DNA from: CAWGCA01 sp963820955
GTDB taxonomy: Bacteria > Pseudomonadota > Gammaproteobacteria > Chromatiales > Chromatiaceae
Reading direction: 5' to 3'
Length of the DNA: 64,000 nt
Assembly (NCBI GenBank): GCA_963820955.1
Contig: CAWGCA010000003.1
Coordinates: 124,001-188,000, forward strand
Below, piece after piece: positions 19,706 through 29,479 of the stretch; positions within the stretch are counted from its first letter, which is position 1, and every line of letters starts with the position of its first letter. Position numbers and translations under genes: made by a program. The notes under the pieces are model-generated. The model saw nothing but the letters and a program-made list of their open reading frames with translations. It did no database searches and was not told the origin of the DNA.

Positions 19706-21685
19706 ATGACTGACCTCTTTCAGCAGATTCTCGACTGGGTCGCCCTTCATCCCTATTGGTCCGGGGTGCTCATCTTCCTGGTGGCGATGGCCGAATCCCT
19801 GGCCATCGTCGGTTTGATGGTGCCCGGGGTGGTGATAATGTTCGGCATCGGCGCCCTGATCGCCGCCGGGTCTATCGAGTTCTGGCCCGCCATGATCTCA
19901 GCCGTCGCCGGGGCGGTGCTGGGCGACGGCCTCAGCTTCTGGCTTGGTCGCCACTACCGGGAAGACCTGAGGGGTATATGGCCTTTCACCCGCTATCCCG
20001 AGGCCCTCTCCCAGGGTGTCGCATTCTTCGAAAAATACGGCGGCAAGAGTGTCGCCTTTGGCCGTTTCTTCGGTCCGGTGCGGGCGATGATCCCCCTGGT
20101 TGCGGGCATGATGGGTATGCGTCCCTGGCGTTTCTTCATCGCCAACCTGCTCTCCGCTCTGGCCTGGGCGCCCGCCTATCTCCTGCCGGGCATGGTGTTC
20201 GGCGCCTCATTGGAACTGGCCTCGGAAGTCGCCTTCCGGCTGGTGATCCTGATTCTTCTGCTGGCGGCAGTCATCTGGCTGGTGATCTGGCTGACGCATC
20301 GCATTTTCCTACTGCTGCACCCCCACGCCTCGAGCCTGGTCCAGGGCATGCTGCGCTGGAGCCGCCTGCACCCCCGCGCGGGAAAAATCGCCGCCGCCCT
20401 GGCGGACCCCGGACACCCGGAAGCCAAGGGGCTCTCTATTCTGGCCAGCCTGCTGATACTCGCCATGGGGCTGTTTGCCCTGGTGCTGGGGGCTGTTCTG
20501 GAGGGAACGGCGCTGGCGGGGATCGACCAGATAGTGTTTCAGGGGTTGCAGAGCCTGCGCACGCCTTGGGCCGATCACCTGATGCTCTATTTTTCACGGT
20601 TGGCGGACCCAAACGTCAGCTATGCCCTTATCCTGGGTGTTCTTTTGCTCCTGGTCGCCCGGCGCCACCACCGCACCGCTCTCCATTGGCTGGCAGCTGC
20701 AAGCTTCTGCCTGCTGGCTGCCCCCTTGCTGAAAATGGGTCTGCAGATTGCCCGGCCGCCGGTTATTCCTCAGCCCTATGCGTCCTATGCCTTTCCCAGC
20801 GGCCATGTGCTCAAGGCCGTGGTCCTGTTCGGTTTCCTGTCGGTGATCGCGGCCAGGACCATCCCCCCCCGCTGGCGTTGGATTCCCTACAGTATTGCCG
20901 GCCTGCTGACCGCGGCCGTAGCCCTGTCCCGGCTCTATCTGGGTAGCCACTGGTTGTCCGACGTACTCGGCAGCATCACTCTGGGGCTGGCCTGGATATC
21001 GGCGCTGGGCATTGCCTATCACCGGCACACCGATGTCGAAAGCCACTGGCGCCCGTTGTCGCTTGCCGCTGCCACCCTTCTGCTGATCGCGGTAGCGGTG
21101 GAAAGCGGGTTGTCTCACCAGCGCCAGCTGCAGTTGCATACCCCCAACATCGCTGTATCTGAGATGGCGGCCGATCAATGGTGGCGCTCGGCCTGGCAGG
21201 AACTGCCGTCCCAGCGAAACGACACGCGGAACAAACAGCAGCACCCGCTCAATCTTCAGTATGCGGGTTCACTAATGTGGCTTAAGGGCAGGCTGTCCGA
21301 ATCCGGCTGGCGCTCCGCGACCGTGCTGAGCTGGAATAGTCTGCTGATGTTGCTTTCCCCAAGCCTTTCGCTGCCGGAGCTTCCGGTGCTGCCGCAGGTG
21401 CATGACGGCAGACACGATCAGCTGGTGCTGGAAAAGATTCTGGCTGGAGACCGCCGACTGGTGCTGCGTCTCTGGTCTACGGATGTTCGACTCCGACCGG
21501 GGCAGGAACCGCTCTGGCTGGGAAGCGTTTCTGAACAGAATCAGGTACGCATACTGGGGCTACTGACCTTTGCCGAAACGGCAAAGGCGTTTCGGCCCGC
21601 CTTCGAAGCCCTGCTGCAGGATACTGCGGCATTGGACACCAACCAACGCAGGCGAAAGGGTGATCTTTTGTTGATCAGGGAGTGA
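19706..21685 (+). CDS. DedA - PAP2 phosphatase - LssY-type fusion membrane protein
   Basis: A 659-aa three-part protein. Residues about 1-200 are DedA/SNARE-associated (GLMVPGVVIMFGIGALIAAG and FGRFFGPVRAMIPLVAGMMG). Residues about 220-430 are a PAP2 lipid-phosphate phosphatase with the three motifs KMGLQIARPP, PSGH and SRLYLGSHWLSDV, including the catalytic histidines. Residues about 490-650 resemble the LssY C-terminal domain. It has many membrane segments and is inner-membrane. DedA proteins flip polyprenyl phosphates or phospholipids and PAP2 enzymes dephosphorylate such lipids, so recycling of undecaprenyl pyrophosphate is a reasonable guess. It follows hemL by 41 bases. Confidence 0.82.
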   Translation: MTDLFQQILDWVALHPYWSGVLIFLVAMAESLAIVGLMVPGVVIMFGIGALIAAGSIEFWPAMISAVAGAVLGDGLSFWLGRHYREDLRGIWPFTRYPEALSQGVAFFEKYGGKSVAFGRFFGPVRAMIPLVAGMMGMRPWRFFIANLLSALAWAPAYLLPGMVFGASLELASEVAFRLVILILLLAAVIWLVIWLTHRIFLLLHPHASSLVQGMLRWSRLHPRAGKIAAALADPGHPEAKGLSILASLLILAMGLFALVLGAVLEGTALAGIDQIVFQGLQSLRTPWADHLMLYFSRLADPNVSYALILGVLLLLVARRHHRTALHWLAAASFCLLAAPLLKMGLQIARPPVIPQPYASYAFPSGHVLKAVVLFGFLSVIAARTIPPRWRWIPYSIAGLLTAAVALSRLYLGSHWLSDVLGSITLGLAWISALGIAYHRHTDVESHWRPLSLAAATLLLIAVAVESGLSHQRQLQLHTPNIAVSEMAADQWWRSAWQELPSQRNDTRNKQQHPLNLQYAGSLMWLKGRLSESGWRSATVLSWNSLLMLLSPSLSLPELPVLPQVHDGRHDQLVLEKILAGDRRLVLRLWSTDVRLRPGQEPLWLGSVSEQNQVRILGLLTFAETAKAFRPAFEALLQDTAALDTNQRRRKGDLLLIRE

Positions 21686-21746
21686 GCGCAGGCTTCCTTC
21701 TCTAACCTGAGTTTCTATTTGTTCGGGGGGCATTGAGACGTGCATG

Positions 21747-22364
21747 TTAAGCCTGCCCACCCCAACGTCGCGTCAACTGATGCTCTATCTCCAGGTGATC
21801 CAGCACCCGGGCCACCACAAAATCCACCAGATCCTCCACCCGCTGCGGGCGATGGTAGAAACCCGGGCTTGCCGGCATGATCACCACCCCCAAACGGGAC
21901 AACCTGAGCATATTTTCCAGGTGGATGCAGGAAAAGGGGGTCTCCCGCACCACCAGCAGCAGCTTACGCCGCTCCTTCAGCGCCACATCGGCCGCCCGCT
22001 CGATCAGGTTGTTGCTGGCCCCGGCAGCTATGGCCGAAAGGGTGCCGGTGGAACAGGGACAGACCACCATGGCCTCCGGGGCACTGGAACCACTCGCCAC
22101 TGGAGCCATCCACTGCTCCCGCCCGAAAACACGCAGCTGTCCTTCGGCCGCCCCGAAGCGCTGTTTCAGCTGGGCCTCCGCATCCGCCGGTCGCGACGGC
22201 AGGGTAAAGTCGGTCTCCAGAGGAATCACCACCTGAGCGGCCCTGGATATCATCAGAGAGACCTGTCTGCCGGCACCGATCAGGCATTCCAGCAAGCGCA
22301 AGCCGTAACAACTGCCGGAGGCGCCGGTGATGGCGAGGGCGATGGAATCTCTATGTTCAGGCAT
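21747..22364 (-). CDS. ubiX: Flavin prenyltransferase UbiX
   Basis: Makes the prenylated FMN cofactor used by the decarboxylase UbiD in ubiquinone synthesis. The N-terminus ALAITGASGSCYGLRLLECL is the FMN-phosphate binding signature, and VVCPCSTGTLSAIAAGASNNLIERAADV and LVVRETPFSCIHLENML are conserved. The ATG at 22364 has a strong GGAGG site; the open frame runs further upstream. The length is 205 aa. It follows mpl by 13 bases. Confidence 0.92.
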   Translation of the reverse strand: MPEHRDSIALAITGASGSCYGLRLLECLIGAGRQVSLMISRAAQVVIPLETDFTLPSRPADAEAQLKQRFGAAEGQLRVFGREQWMAPVASGSSAPEAMVVCPCSTGTLSAIAAGASNNLIERAADVALKERRKLLLVVRETPFSCIHLENMLRLSRLGVVIMPASPGFYHRPQRVEDLVDFVVARVLDHLEIEHQLTRRWGGQA

Positions 22365-22377
22365 GAGCAACCTCCGC

Positions 22378-23760
22378 TCAGGTAACCGGGCAGAGGTTCG
22401 CGCTCTGCAATGCATCGAGCAAACGCTGGTGGATATTGCCGAAGGCGCCGTTACTCATTACCAGCACCTGCTCCCCAGGCTGGGCGTCCCGGGCGACCCG
22501 GTCAACTATTTCAGTCACCGAGGCAAATACTCCGACCCTTTCTCCCAGTCCATGAAACACCTTTCGGGCATCCCACCCGAGATCTGCGGGGGCATAGATC
22601 AACACCCGGTCGGCAGCGGCCAGCGAAGCGGGCAGCAGGTCCGCGTGCACCCCCATACGCATGGTATTGGAACGGGGCTCCAGGATTGCGGTGATGGGCG
22701 CATCCCCCACACTGGCACGCAAGCCACTGAGGGTGGTCGCAATAGCGCTGGGGTGATGGGCAAAATCGTCGTAAACCCTGACACCGTGTATTTCGCCCCG
22801 CAACTCCATCCGCCGTTTTACATTACGAAACTGCTGCAGGGCCTCGGCCGCCGTTGACGGCGACACCCCGGCATGACGAGCAGCGGCGATTGCAGCAAGG
22901 GCATTCGCGATATTGTGCTGCCCCTGCAACTGCCATGCTACCCGACCAAGGGACTGACCATCGAGCACCAGGTCGAATCCGCTCCCGTCGGATTCCGCGT
23001 CGTCGGCCCACCAGCGGCAATCCCCGGGGACGGTACTGAACCGCTCCACCGGCGTCCAGCAGCCCATCGCAAGCACCTGTTCGATGGCCGGATCTGCAGT
23101 CGGCGCCACGATCAGGCCGGAAGCCGGTACTGTCCTGATCAGATGATGAAACTGGCGCTGGATCATGGCCAGGTCATCAAAGATATCGGCATGATCAAAC
23201 TCCAGATTATTCAGGATCAGGGTGCGCGGATGATAGTGAACAAACTTGGAGCGCTTGTCGAAGAAGGCGGTGTCATACTCGTCCGCTTCGACAACGAAAA
23301 AAGGGCTCTCCCCCAGCCGCGCCGAGACCCCGAAATTCTGCGGCACCCCGCCGATCAGAAAACCGGGCGTCAGGCCAGCATACTCCAGGATCCAGGCCAG
23401 CAGGCTGGCCGTGCTGGTCTTACCATGGGTCCCGGCTACCGCCAGCACCCAGCGGTCCGATAGCAGCTGTTCGGCCAGCCACTGGGGGCCGGAGGTGTAA
23501 TTGAGTCCGGCATCCAGCATATATTCCACCGCTGCATTGCCCCGCGCCAGGGCGTTCCCAACCACCACACAGTCCGGTGCCGGCTGCAGATATTCTGCGC
23601 AGTACCCCTCCAGCAGACGAATACCCGCCTGCTCCAGCTGGGTGCTCATCGGCGGATAGACGTTGCTGTCGGAGCCGCTCACCTGGTGCCCGAGGGCCCT
23701 TGCCAGCAGTGCAACCCCGCCCATGAAAGTTCCGCAGATTCCGAGGATATGTAAATGCAT
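22378..23760 (-). CDS. mpl: UDP-N-acetylmuramate:tripeptide ligase Mpl
   Basis: A Mur-ligase-type enzyme that joins recycled L-Ala-gamma-D-Glu-mDap to UDP-MurNAc. It begins MHLHILGICGTFMGGVALLA, has the ATP loop AVAGTHGKTSTASLL, and later VYDDFAHHPSAIATTL. The length of 460 aa is normal. It lies between a small membrane protein gene (gap of 1 base) and ubiX. Since anmK, another cell-wall recycling gene, is broken in this window, Mpl still implies that the peptide branch of recycling operates. Confidence 0.94.
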   Translation of the reverse strand: MHLHILGICGTFMGGVALLARALGHQVSGSDSNVYPPMSTQLEQAGIRLLEGYCAEYLQPAPDCVVVGNALARGNAAVEYMLDAGLNYTSGPQWLAEQLLSDRWVLAVAGTHGKTSTASLLAWILEYAGLTPGFLIGGVPQNFGVSARLGESPFFVVEADEYDTAFFDKRSKFVHYHPRTLILNNLEFDHADIFDDLAMIQRQFHHLIRTVPASGLIVAPTADPAIEQVLAMGCWTPVERFSTVPGDCRWWADDAESDGSGFDLVLDGQSLGRVAWQLQGQHNIANALAAIAAARHAGVSPSTAAEALQQFRNVKRRMELRGEIHGVRVYDDFAHHPSAIATTLSGLRASVGDAPITAILEPRSNTMRMGVHADLLPASLAAADRVLIYAPADLGWDARKVFHGLGERVGVFASVTEIVDRVARDAQPGEQVLVMSNGAFGNIHQRLLDALQSANLCPVT

Positions 23761-23761
23761 T

Positions 23762-24277
23762 TCAAGCCACCGGAAAAAAGATTTGAACCAGCCAGTTGAT
23801 CATCAAAAAATACACCAGCGCGACCAGGATACCGCCACTAAAGCGAATATCGAAAGCGTGGCGCAGGATATGACCGATCACCACCAGGGCCCAGACCAGG
23901 AGGAAGAGGTAGAGCAGCACACCCAGCTCGCCTCCCAAGGTTGTGGAGGGATCTTCACCAATTAACAGCTGTAACGGCATGGTGACCAGGTTGATCAGGG
24001 CGCTGCTGCCGAACAGTGCGGTGGCCACTTGCAGAAACCTTGCCCCCAGGCGGCGGTAGACAAGACCGATACGCAACAGCGTTAGCAATAACAGCAGGTC
24101 CAAGAGCTGCGCAAACAGGGCATAGAGCACACTGCCAAAACTCTCCACGATCACCAGTGCGCCGGTCAGCAATCCGAGAAGCGCGGCAATGACCGCCAGA
24201 AACCTGGAGGTCGGGAGATCCTGGGGACCGGCCCGCAGCAGGCAGATATCGACAAATATATTCAGCAGTTTTCCCAC
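23762..24277 (-). CDS. Conserved inner-membrane protein, unknown function
   Basis: A 171-aa hydrophobic protein with about four membrane segments (roughly residues 25-48, 52-72, 110-135 and 148-168). It starts MGKLLNIFVDICLLRAGPQDLP and contains PLQLLIGEDPSTTLG. The RAGPQDLPTSRFL start is shared by small membrane proteins annotated next to mpl in some gammaproteobacteria, but no function is known to me. The start is a GTG. It abuts mpl and is probably co-transcribed with mpl and ubiX. Confidence 0.6.
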   Translation of the reverse strand: MGKLLNIFVDICLLRAGPQDLPTSRFLAVIAALLGLLTGALVIVESFGSVLYALFAQLLDLLLLLTLLRIGLVYRRLGARFLQVATALFGSSALINLVTMPLQLLIGEDPSTTLGGELGVLLYLFLLVWALVVIGHILRHAFDIRFSGGILVALVYFLMINWLVQIFFPVA

Positions 24278-24406
24278 ACCACACCCGAAGCCGTTTCGCT
24301 AACAGAACAATTCCGCATCATACCCCCTGGCCTCGAGTGGCAAAACAACGACTACCCGCCGGGTGTTATGCTGTAGCGCGCTATCCCGTCATATTGAGGC
24401 AAACTG

Positions 24407-25558
24407 ATGCAGGAACGCCATATCGAAACGCCGGAACAACTGGCTACACTTTGTGAAAGTGTTCGCGACAGTCAGTGGCTGGCATTGGACACCGAATTCA
24501 TGCGGGAGAAGAGCTATCACCCGCAACTCTGCCTGCTGCAGCTTTGCAATGGACAACTCGCCGCCAGTGTCGATCCACTGGTACTGGAAACACTGGATCC
24601 CCTGCTGGAGATCCTCTATGACCCGAAGATCGTCAAGATATTCCACGCCGGCCGTCAGGATCTCGAAATCTTCCACTATCTCTGGGGCAGGCTGCCCACC
24701 CCCCTGTTCGACACCCAGCTGGCCGCCACCCTGCTGGGCCTGGGAGAGCAGGTGGGTTATGGCAACCTGGTGAGGCAGCTGCTGGGGCGCGACCTTGAAA
24801 AAGGTCACACCCGCGCCGATTGGTCCCGGCGACCACTGCAAACGGACCAGTTGCGCTACGCCCTGGATGATGTCATCTATCTGGGCGAAATCTACCAGCG
24901 GTTCCGTGAACGACTGCGAGATCTCGGTCGCGAAGCCTGGCTTGCCGATGACTTTGAACTGCTGGCCGATCCGGCCACCTACATCACAGAACCGCGGATG
25001 GCATGGCAAAAAATCAAAGGGCGGCAAAAACTCAAGGGCGTTCAGCTAGCGGTGCTGCAGGCCCTGGCGGATTGGCGGGAAACCGAGGCGCAGCGGGTAA
25101 ACAAACCCAGACGCTGGATTCTCAAGGATGAGGTAATGCTCGACTTGTCCCGCCAGCAGACAGGGTCCATGGAGCAGCTGCAGCAGATTCGGGGGCTGGA
25201 AGTGGGCACCCTGAAACGGCAGGGAAAGACTCTGCTACAGATAGTCCAACGGGCCCGCCAGCTGCCGAGAACAGAGTGGCCACAAGAGTCCGGGATCCCG
25301 CCGCGCCTCTCCCCCAATCAGGAAGCGTTAGCCGATCTGCTGATGTGCAGCCTGCGCCTGGTGGCAGAGACCAACGCTATATCCCCAACGGCCCTGGGCA
25401 GTCGCAAGGACCTGGAGCGGCTGGCCAGTGGGGAGCGGGATCTGGATATTCTCCACGGCTGGCGGGGCGCCCTGGCAGGGGAAACCTTGCTGAAGGTTCT
25501 GGCGGGTGATGCCGCACCACGGATGGACAACGGCCGGTTGACACTGGCTGCAGGCTAG
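24407..25558 (+). CDS. rnd: Ribonuclease D
   Basis: A 3'-5' exoribonuclease acting on tRNA precursors. The DEDD exonuclease motifs are LALDTEFMRE, IFHAGRQDLEI and the later DVIYLGEIY. One HRDC domain (about residues 205-285, AVLQALADWRETEAQRVNKP) and a C-terminal helical part follow. The length of 383 aa is normal. The TAG stop overlaps the end of lnt on the other strand by 4 bases. Confidence 0.94.
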   Translation: MQERHIETPEQLATLCESVRDSQWLALDTEFMREKSYHPQLCLLQLCNGQLAASVDPLVLETLDPLLEILYDPKIVKIFHAGRQDLEIFHYLWGRLPTPLFDTQLAATLLGLGEQVGYGNLVRQLLGRDLEKGHTRADWSRRPLQTDQLRYALDDVIYLGEIYQRFRERLRDLGREAWLADDFELLADPATYITEPRMAWQKIKGRQKLKGVQLAVLQALADWRETEAQRVNKPRRWILKDEVMLDLSRQQTGSMEQLQQIRGLEVGTLKRQGKTLLQIVQRARQLPRTEWPQESGIPPRLSPNQEALADLLMCSLRLVAETNAISPTALGSRKDLERLASGERDLDILHGWRGALAGETLLKVLAGDAAPRMDNGRLTLAAG

Positions 25559-27105
25559 TCCGCTTCCCCCTTTTCCCCCCTCCGGCGGGGCAGGGCGAGT
25601 GCGAGCAGAAGCAGGGTGGCAGAGAGTGAAACCACCGCCCAGTTGCCTATCCAGGCGTAGGGGGTATACCCGCCCATCGGACTGATCGCGCCGGTTAGAA
25701 CGTGTGTTTCGAAGGCGGGCGAACGAGCAAGAACCTGACCCCGGGGTCCGATCAGGGCTGAGATACCCGTATTAGTGGCACGCAGCAGATAACGGCCTGT
25801 TTCCAGCGCCCGCATGCGGGCAATCTCCAGGTGCTGAGGCGGGGCCAGGGAATCACCGAACCAGGCGTCGTTGCTGGCATTGACCAGGAAGGCCGCCTCA
25901 GGCAACGCCTGGATCACCTCCTCACCAAAGGCGTCTTCGTAACAGATAGAGATGCCGGCCGGATAACCGGCTACCGTAAGCAACGGCCTGTCGGCGTCGC
26001 CGGCGGTAAAATCGGACATCGGGATCTGCAACCAGTCGATAAGAGGCTGCAGCAGAAACTTCAAGGGCATGAATTCACCGAAGGGCACCAGATGGCGCTT
26101 GTGATAAACCCCACGCTGCGGGCCCAGGCTAAGCATGGCGTTGTAATAGTGATTACCCTGCTGCTCCCAGGCGGGAATACCGATCAGCAGCTCACTTCCC
26201 TGTTCCCGTGCCTCTTGCTCGAGTGGCCGTAGCAGCGCCTCCTCAACCTGGTGGGCGAAGGCCGGTACCGCGGTTTCCGGCCAGATGATGAGATCGCTGT
26301 CCCAATGCTGTCGGGTCAGGCCGGAATATAGCTCCAGGGTGGGGAGCAGGTTGTCCCGCAACCACTTATCCTCCTGCGGCACATTGCCCTGAACGATACT
26401 GACACGAATCGGCGCCCCCACTTTCTTCGTCCAATGTCGCTCACCCAACAGCCCGCCCACGCCCCAAAGGAGTGCCAACCCGACCAGACAAAATACCCGA
26501 TGCCGCCCCTGGCCAAGCAACAGTAAAACCAGACCGGCGGCGGTCAACACCAGCGCCCAGCTCACCCCGTACCCCCCCAGCAGCACCGCCCATCCCGCCA
26601 GCGGTGAATCCATCTGCGAATACCCCAGGGTCAGCCAGGGAAAGCCGGTCAGAACCCAACCGCGCAGCCACTCGCTCAACGGCCAGAGGGCAGAGATGAT
26701 CAGCAGTCGTCGCCAGGGGGCGGCTGCCGTTCCGGCCAGCCTGAGAGCAAGCCAACCGGCCGCCCCGTAATAGAGCGCCATGGCGGCGACAAAGGCCAGG
26801 GTAATCAGAATGGCCAGGGCTGTACCGACGTTACCAAACTGATCGATGCTGATATGCATCCAGAAAATGCCGAAGCCCAATAGGCCCAGCCCGAAAACCC
26901 AACCTTCGGCAAAGGCACGGGAGGGAGAGGCGGCAAGCCAGAGCAGAAACAGCAGAGCTGGACCTATCGCTGCCAGGGGAAACAAAGAGAAGGGTGCAAA
27001 GGCAAGCAGGGTCACCGCGCCGGCACAAAATGCGATCAGGATCCGCCAACCGGCAGGGAGGCGCCTCAGAATCAGGGGCAATCCCCGTTCAATCCCCACT
27101 CGCAT
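25555..27105 (-). CDS. lnt: Apolipoprotein N-acyltransferase
   Basis: Adds the third acyl chain to lipoproteins in the inner membrane. The first 200 residues hold about six membrane segments; the C-terminal nitrilase-like domain has IIWPETAVPAF (catalytic Glu), HKRHLVPFGEFMPL (Lys) and AGISICYEDAFGEEV (catalytic Cys). The last membrane segment is near residues 480-505. The length is 516 aa. Its start overlaps the end of corC by 17 bases, so translation is coupled. Confidence 0.95.
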   Translation of the reverse strand: MRVGIERGLPLILRRLPAGWRILIAFCAGAVTLLAFAPFSLFPLAAIGPALLFLLWLAASPSRAFAEGWVFGLGLLGFGIFWMHISIDQFGNVGTALAILITLAFVAAMALYYGAAGWLALRLAGTAAAPWRRLLIISALWPLSEWLRGWVLTGFPWLTLGYSQMDSPLAGWAVLLGGYGVSWALVLTAAGLVLLLLGQGRHRVFCLVGLALLWGVGGLLGERHWTKKVGAPIRVSIVQGNVPQEDKWLRDNLLPTLELYSGLTRQHWDSDLIIWPETAVPAFAHQVEEALLRPLEQEAREQGSELLIGIPAWEQQGNHYYNAMLSLGPQRGVYHKRHLVPFGEFMPLKFLLQPLIDWLQIPMSDFTAGDADRPLLTVAGYPAGISICYEDAFGEEVIQALPEAAFLVNASNDAWFGDSLAPPQHLEIARMRALETGRYLLRATNTGISALIGPRGQVLARSPAFETHVLTGAISPMGGYTPYAWIGNWAVVSLSATLLLLALALPRRRGEKGEAD

Positions 27106-27946
27106 CCCGGGGGATCAGACGGATACTCAGCAGGTGGATACGCCGGCTGTCGGCCCGCAGGACCCGGAAGCGGAAATGGTCGATATCCACCTGCTCACCC
27201 CGCTTGGGAAGGTGCCCCAGGGCGCTGGCCACCAGCCCGGCAATCGTGTCGAACTCGTCATCCGGGAGTTGAGAATGGAAATACTCGTTAAACTCCTCCA
27301 CCGGCGTGTAGGCCTTGACCGTAAACTCGTGCTCGCTGCGCCGCAGAATGGCAGTCCCCTCATCGAAGTCGTACTCGTCCTCGATCTCACCCACGATCTG
27401 TTCCAGCACATCCTCGATGGTGACCAAACCGGCCGAGGCCCCGTACTCATCAACCACAATCGCCATGTGGTTGCGGCTATCCTGAAAATCTTTCAACAGC
27501 ACATTGAGCCGCTTGCTCTCCGGTACGAACACGGCAGCCCGTATCAGATCGCGGATATCGAAGCGACCCTTGTCCGTGCCACAGTAGGCCAGCAGATCCT
27601 TGGCCAGCAGGATGCCGATCACCTCGCCACGGTCGTCACCGATGACAGGGAAACGGGAATGGGCCGATTCAGTGGCGATGCTGAGTATCTTTGTCAGCGG
27701 ATCGTCCCGGTCGATCACCACCATATGGGCCCGGGGAAGCATAATATCCCTTACCCGCATCTCCGAGACCTGCAGCGCCCCTTCCATCATGGAGAGCGCC
27801 CCGCTATCCAGCAGTGCGCGTTGTCTGGCATCGCGCAGCAGTTTGATCAACTGTTCTCTGTTTTCCGGTCCACAGCTGAAGAATTGCCGCAGCTTTTCCA
27901 GCCAGGATCGGGGCAGCAGATCACTGCCAGCTTTATCTTTAGTCAT
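27089..27946 (-). CDS. corC: CorC/YbeX-type CBS-domain transporter-associated protein
   Basis: A cytoplasmic protein of the HlyC/CorC family linked to magnesium/cobalt efflux and ribosome maturation. It has two CBS domains (about residues 65-185, with RVRDIMLPRAHMVVI and MAIVVDEYGASAGLVTIEDVLE) and a C-terminal CorC_HlyC domain. The length is 285 aa. It overlaps ybeY by 4 bases upstream and lnt downstream, the usual ybeZ-ybeY-ybeX-lnt order. Confidence 0.92.
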   Translation of the reverse strand: MTKDKAGSDLLPRSWLEKLRQFFSCGPENREQLIKLLRDARQRALLDSGALSMMEGALQVSEMRVRDIMLPRAHMVVIDRDDPLTKILSIATESAHSRFPVIGDDRGEVIGILLAKDLLAYCGTDKGRFDIRDLIRAAVFVPESKRLNVLLKDFQDSRNHMAIVVDEYGASAGLVTIEDVLEQIVGEIEDEYDFDEGTAILRRSEHEFTVKAYTPVEEFNEYFHSQLPDDEFDTIAGLVASALGHLPKRGEQVDIDHFRFRVLRADSRRIHLLSIRLIPRDASGD

Positions 27947-28407
27947 CTATTCCCACTGACCAGATAAGGGTCGGGAAACCCCAGTTCCTCCAGAATGATT
28001 ACCTCGAGCTTTTCCATCTCGACGGCCTCCTGCTCATTCAGATGGTCAAATCCAAGTAGGTGCAGGAGCCCGTGTACTGTCAAATGGGCCCAATGCGCAA
28101 CCGACGGTTTAGCCTGCTCTCTCGCTTCCCGTGCCACCACCGGAGCACAGATAACCAGGTCTCCCAATAGTCCGGTCTCTACCATTGCCGGCGGCTCGAA
28201 CGGGAACGACAACACATTGGCCGCACTGTCCCGCCCGCGATAGCGCCGGTTCAGTTCCCGCCCCTCTTCCTCATCCACAACCCGGATGACCAGTTCGGCC
28301 GATTGCCGCCGACCTGACAGCACCGCCTCGGCCCAACGGCGAAACTCCTTTTCCTCCGGAATATCCACACCTGGGGCGGCCCGCTGCAACTCCAATATGA
28401 GTCCCAT
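27943..28407 (-). CDS. ybeY: Endoribonuclease YbeY
   Basis: A metal-dependent RNase required for 16S rRNA 3' maturation and ribosome quality control. The zinc signature HLTVHGLLHLLGFDHLNEQE contains HGxxHLxGxDH. The length is 154 aa. It lies between phoH and corC. Confidence 0.95.
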   Translation of the reverse strand: MGLILELQRAAPGVDIPEEKEFRRWAEAVLSGRRQSAELVIRVVDEEEGRELNRRYRGRDSAANVLSFPFEPPAMVETGLLGDLVICAPVVAREAREQAKPSVAHWAHLTVHGLLHLLGFDHLNEQEAVEMEKLEVIILEELGFPDPYLVSGNR

Positions 28408-28438
28408 ATCTGATATTCAGAAGATTCCTGCGGCGGGG

Positions 28439-29422
28439 TCAACCCTCATTCCGACTCCGATCGAACTTATCGTAGGCCTGCACCACCTGCTGAACAAGGG
28501 AGTGGCGCACCACATCACGGGCACTGAAAAAAGTGAAGCTGATACCATCCACCTCGCCGAGCACTTCCGCCGCCTGTCGCAGTCCGGAAACCTGGCCGCG
28601 AGGCAGATCGATCTGGGTGACATCACCGGTAATCACTGCCGTGGAGCCGAAACCGATACGGGTGAGAAACATCTTCATCTGCTCTGGCGTGGTGTTTTGA
28701 GCCTCGTCCAGGATGATAAACGATTCATTCAGGGTGCGGCCCCGCATATAAGCCAGAGGCGCCACTTCGATGACATTGCGCTCGATCAGTTTGGCCACCC
28801 GCTCGAATCCCAGCATCTCGTAGAGCGCGTCATACAAAGGGCGCAGGTAAGGATCAATCTTCTGTGCCAGATCCCCGGGCAGGAATCCCAGGCGCTCACC
28901 CGCCTCTACTGCCGGGCGCACCAGCAGAATACGCCGTGCCTGATCACGCTCCAGGGCATCCACGGCACAGGCTACCGCCAGATAGGTCTTACCGGTGCCG
29001 GCCGGGCCTATGCCGAAATTGATATCGTGGGTCACTATTTTGTGCAGATACTGTTGCTGGTTGGCCCCACGCGGACGGACCAGGCCGCGACGGGTCTTGA
29101 TCACCACCTCCGGCACTTCCCGCTCCGCCTCCGAGCGAAGCATCGTCTCGATACCCGACTCCTGCAGAAACAGATGCACCTGATCGGGCGTAATCACCTG
29201 GTCATTGGCCTCCCGGTAGAGATGCTGGAGGATCTCACCCGCCGCCCGGATCGACTCTCCCTCGCCGATTAACCGGAAATGATTTCCGCGATTGTTGATT
29301 TCGATCCCCAATCGCCGCTCGATTTGGCGCAGGTGCTCGTCCAGCTGACCACAGAGATTCGCCAGCCGATGGTTGTCTTCCGGGGCGAGCACAAGATCGA
29401 TGAATTCCGGGTGATCAGACAT
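28439..29422 (-). CDS. ybeZ: PhoH-like ATPase (YbeZ)
   Basis: A RecA-fold NTPase, a partner of YbeY in RNA metabolism. The Walker A is GPAGTGKTYLAVACAV and the Walker B is FIILDEAQNTTPEQMKMFL; the N-terminus has a KH-like segment. The ATG at 29422 gives 327 aa; a GTG four codons upstream is possible. It follows miaB by 57 bases and precedes ybeY by 31. Confidence 0.93.
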   Translation of the reverse strand: MSDHPEFIDLVLAPEDNHRLANLCGQLDEHLRQIERRLGIEINNRGNHFRLIGEGESIRAAGEILQHLYREANDQVITPDQVHLFLQESGIETMLRSEAEREVPEVVIKTRRGLVRPRGANQQQYLHKIVTHDINFGIGPAGTGKTYLAVACAVDALERDQARRILLVRPAVEAGERLGFLPGDLAQKIDPYLRPLYDALYEMLGFERVAKLIERNVIEVAPLAYMRGRTLNESFIILDEAQNTTPEQMKMFLTRIGFGSTAVITGDVTQIDLPRGQVSGLRQAAEVLGEVDGISFTFFSARDVVRHSLVQQVVQAYDKFDRSRNEG

Positions 29423-29479
29423 AATCGATGTCACGGGGATCAGATAGATCGCGGCAGGGGAGCCGCTCGGGACTTTTCA

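Noticed and set aside
26846..27967. A long plus-strand open frame opposite lnt and corC
   Set aside because: It lies opposite two clear genes with conserved motifs and its translation shows no family features; long antisense frames are common in G+C-rich DNA.
28286..29272. A plus-strand frame opposite ybeY and phoH
   Set aside because: Antisense to well-supported genes, with no motif or ribosome site.
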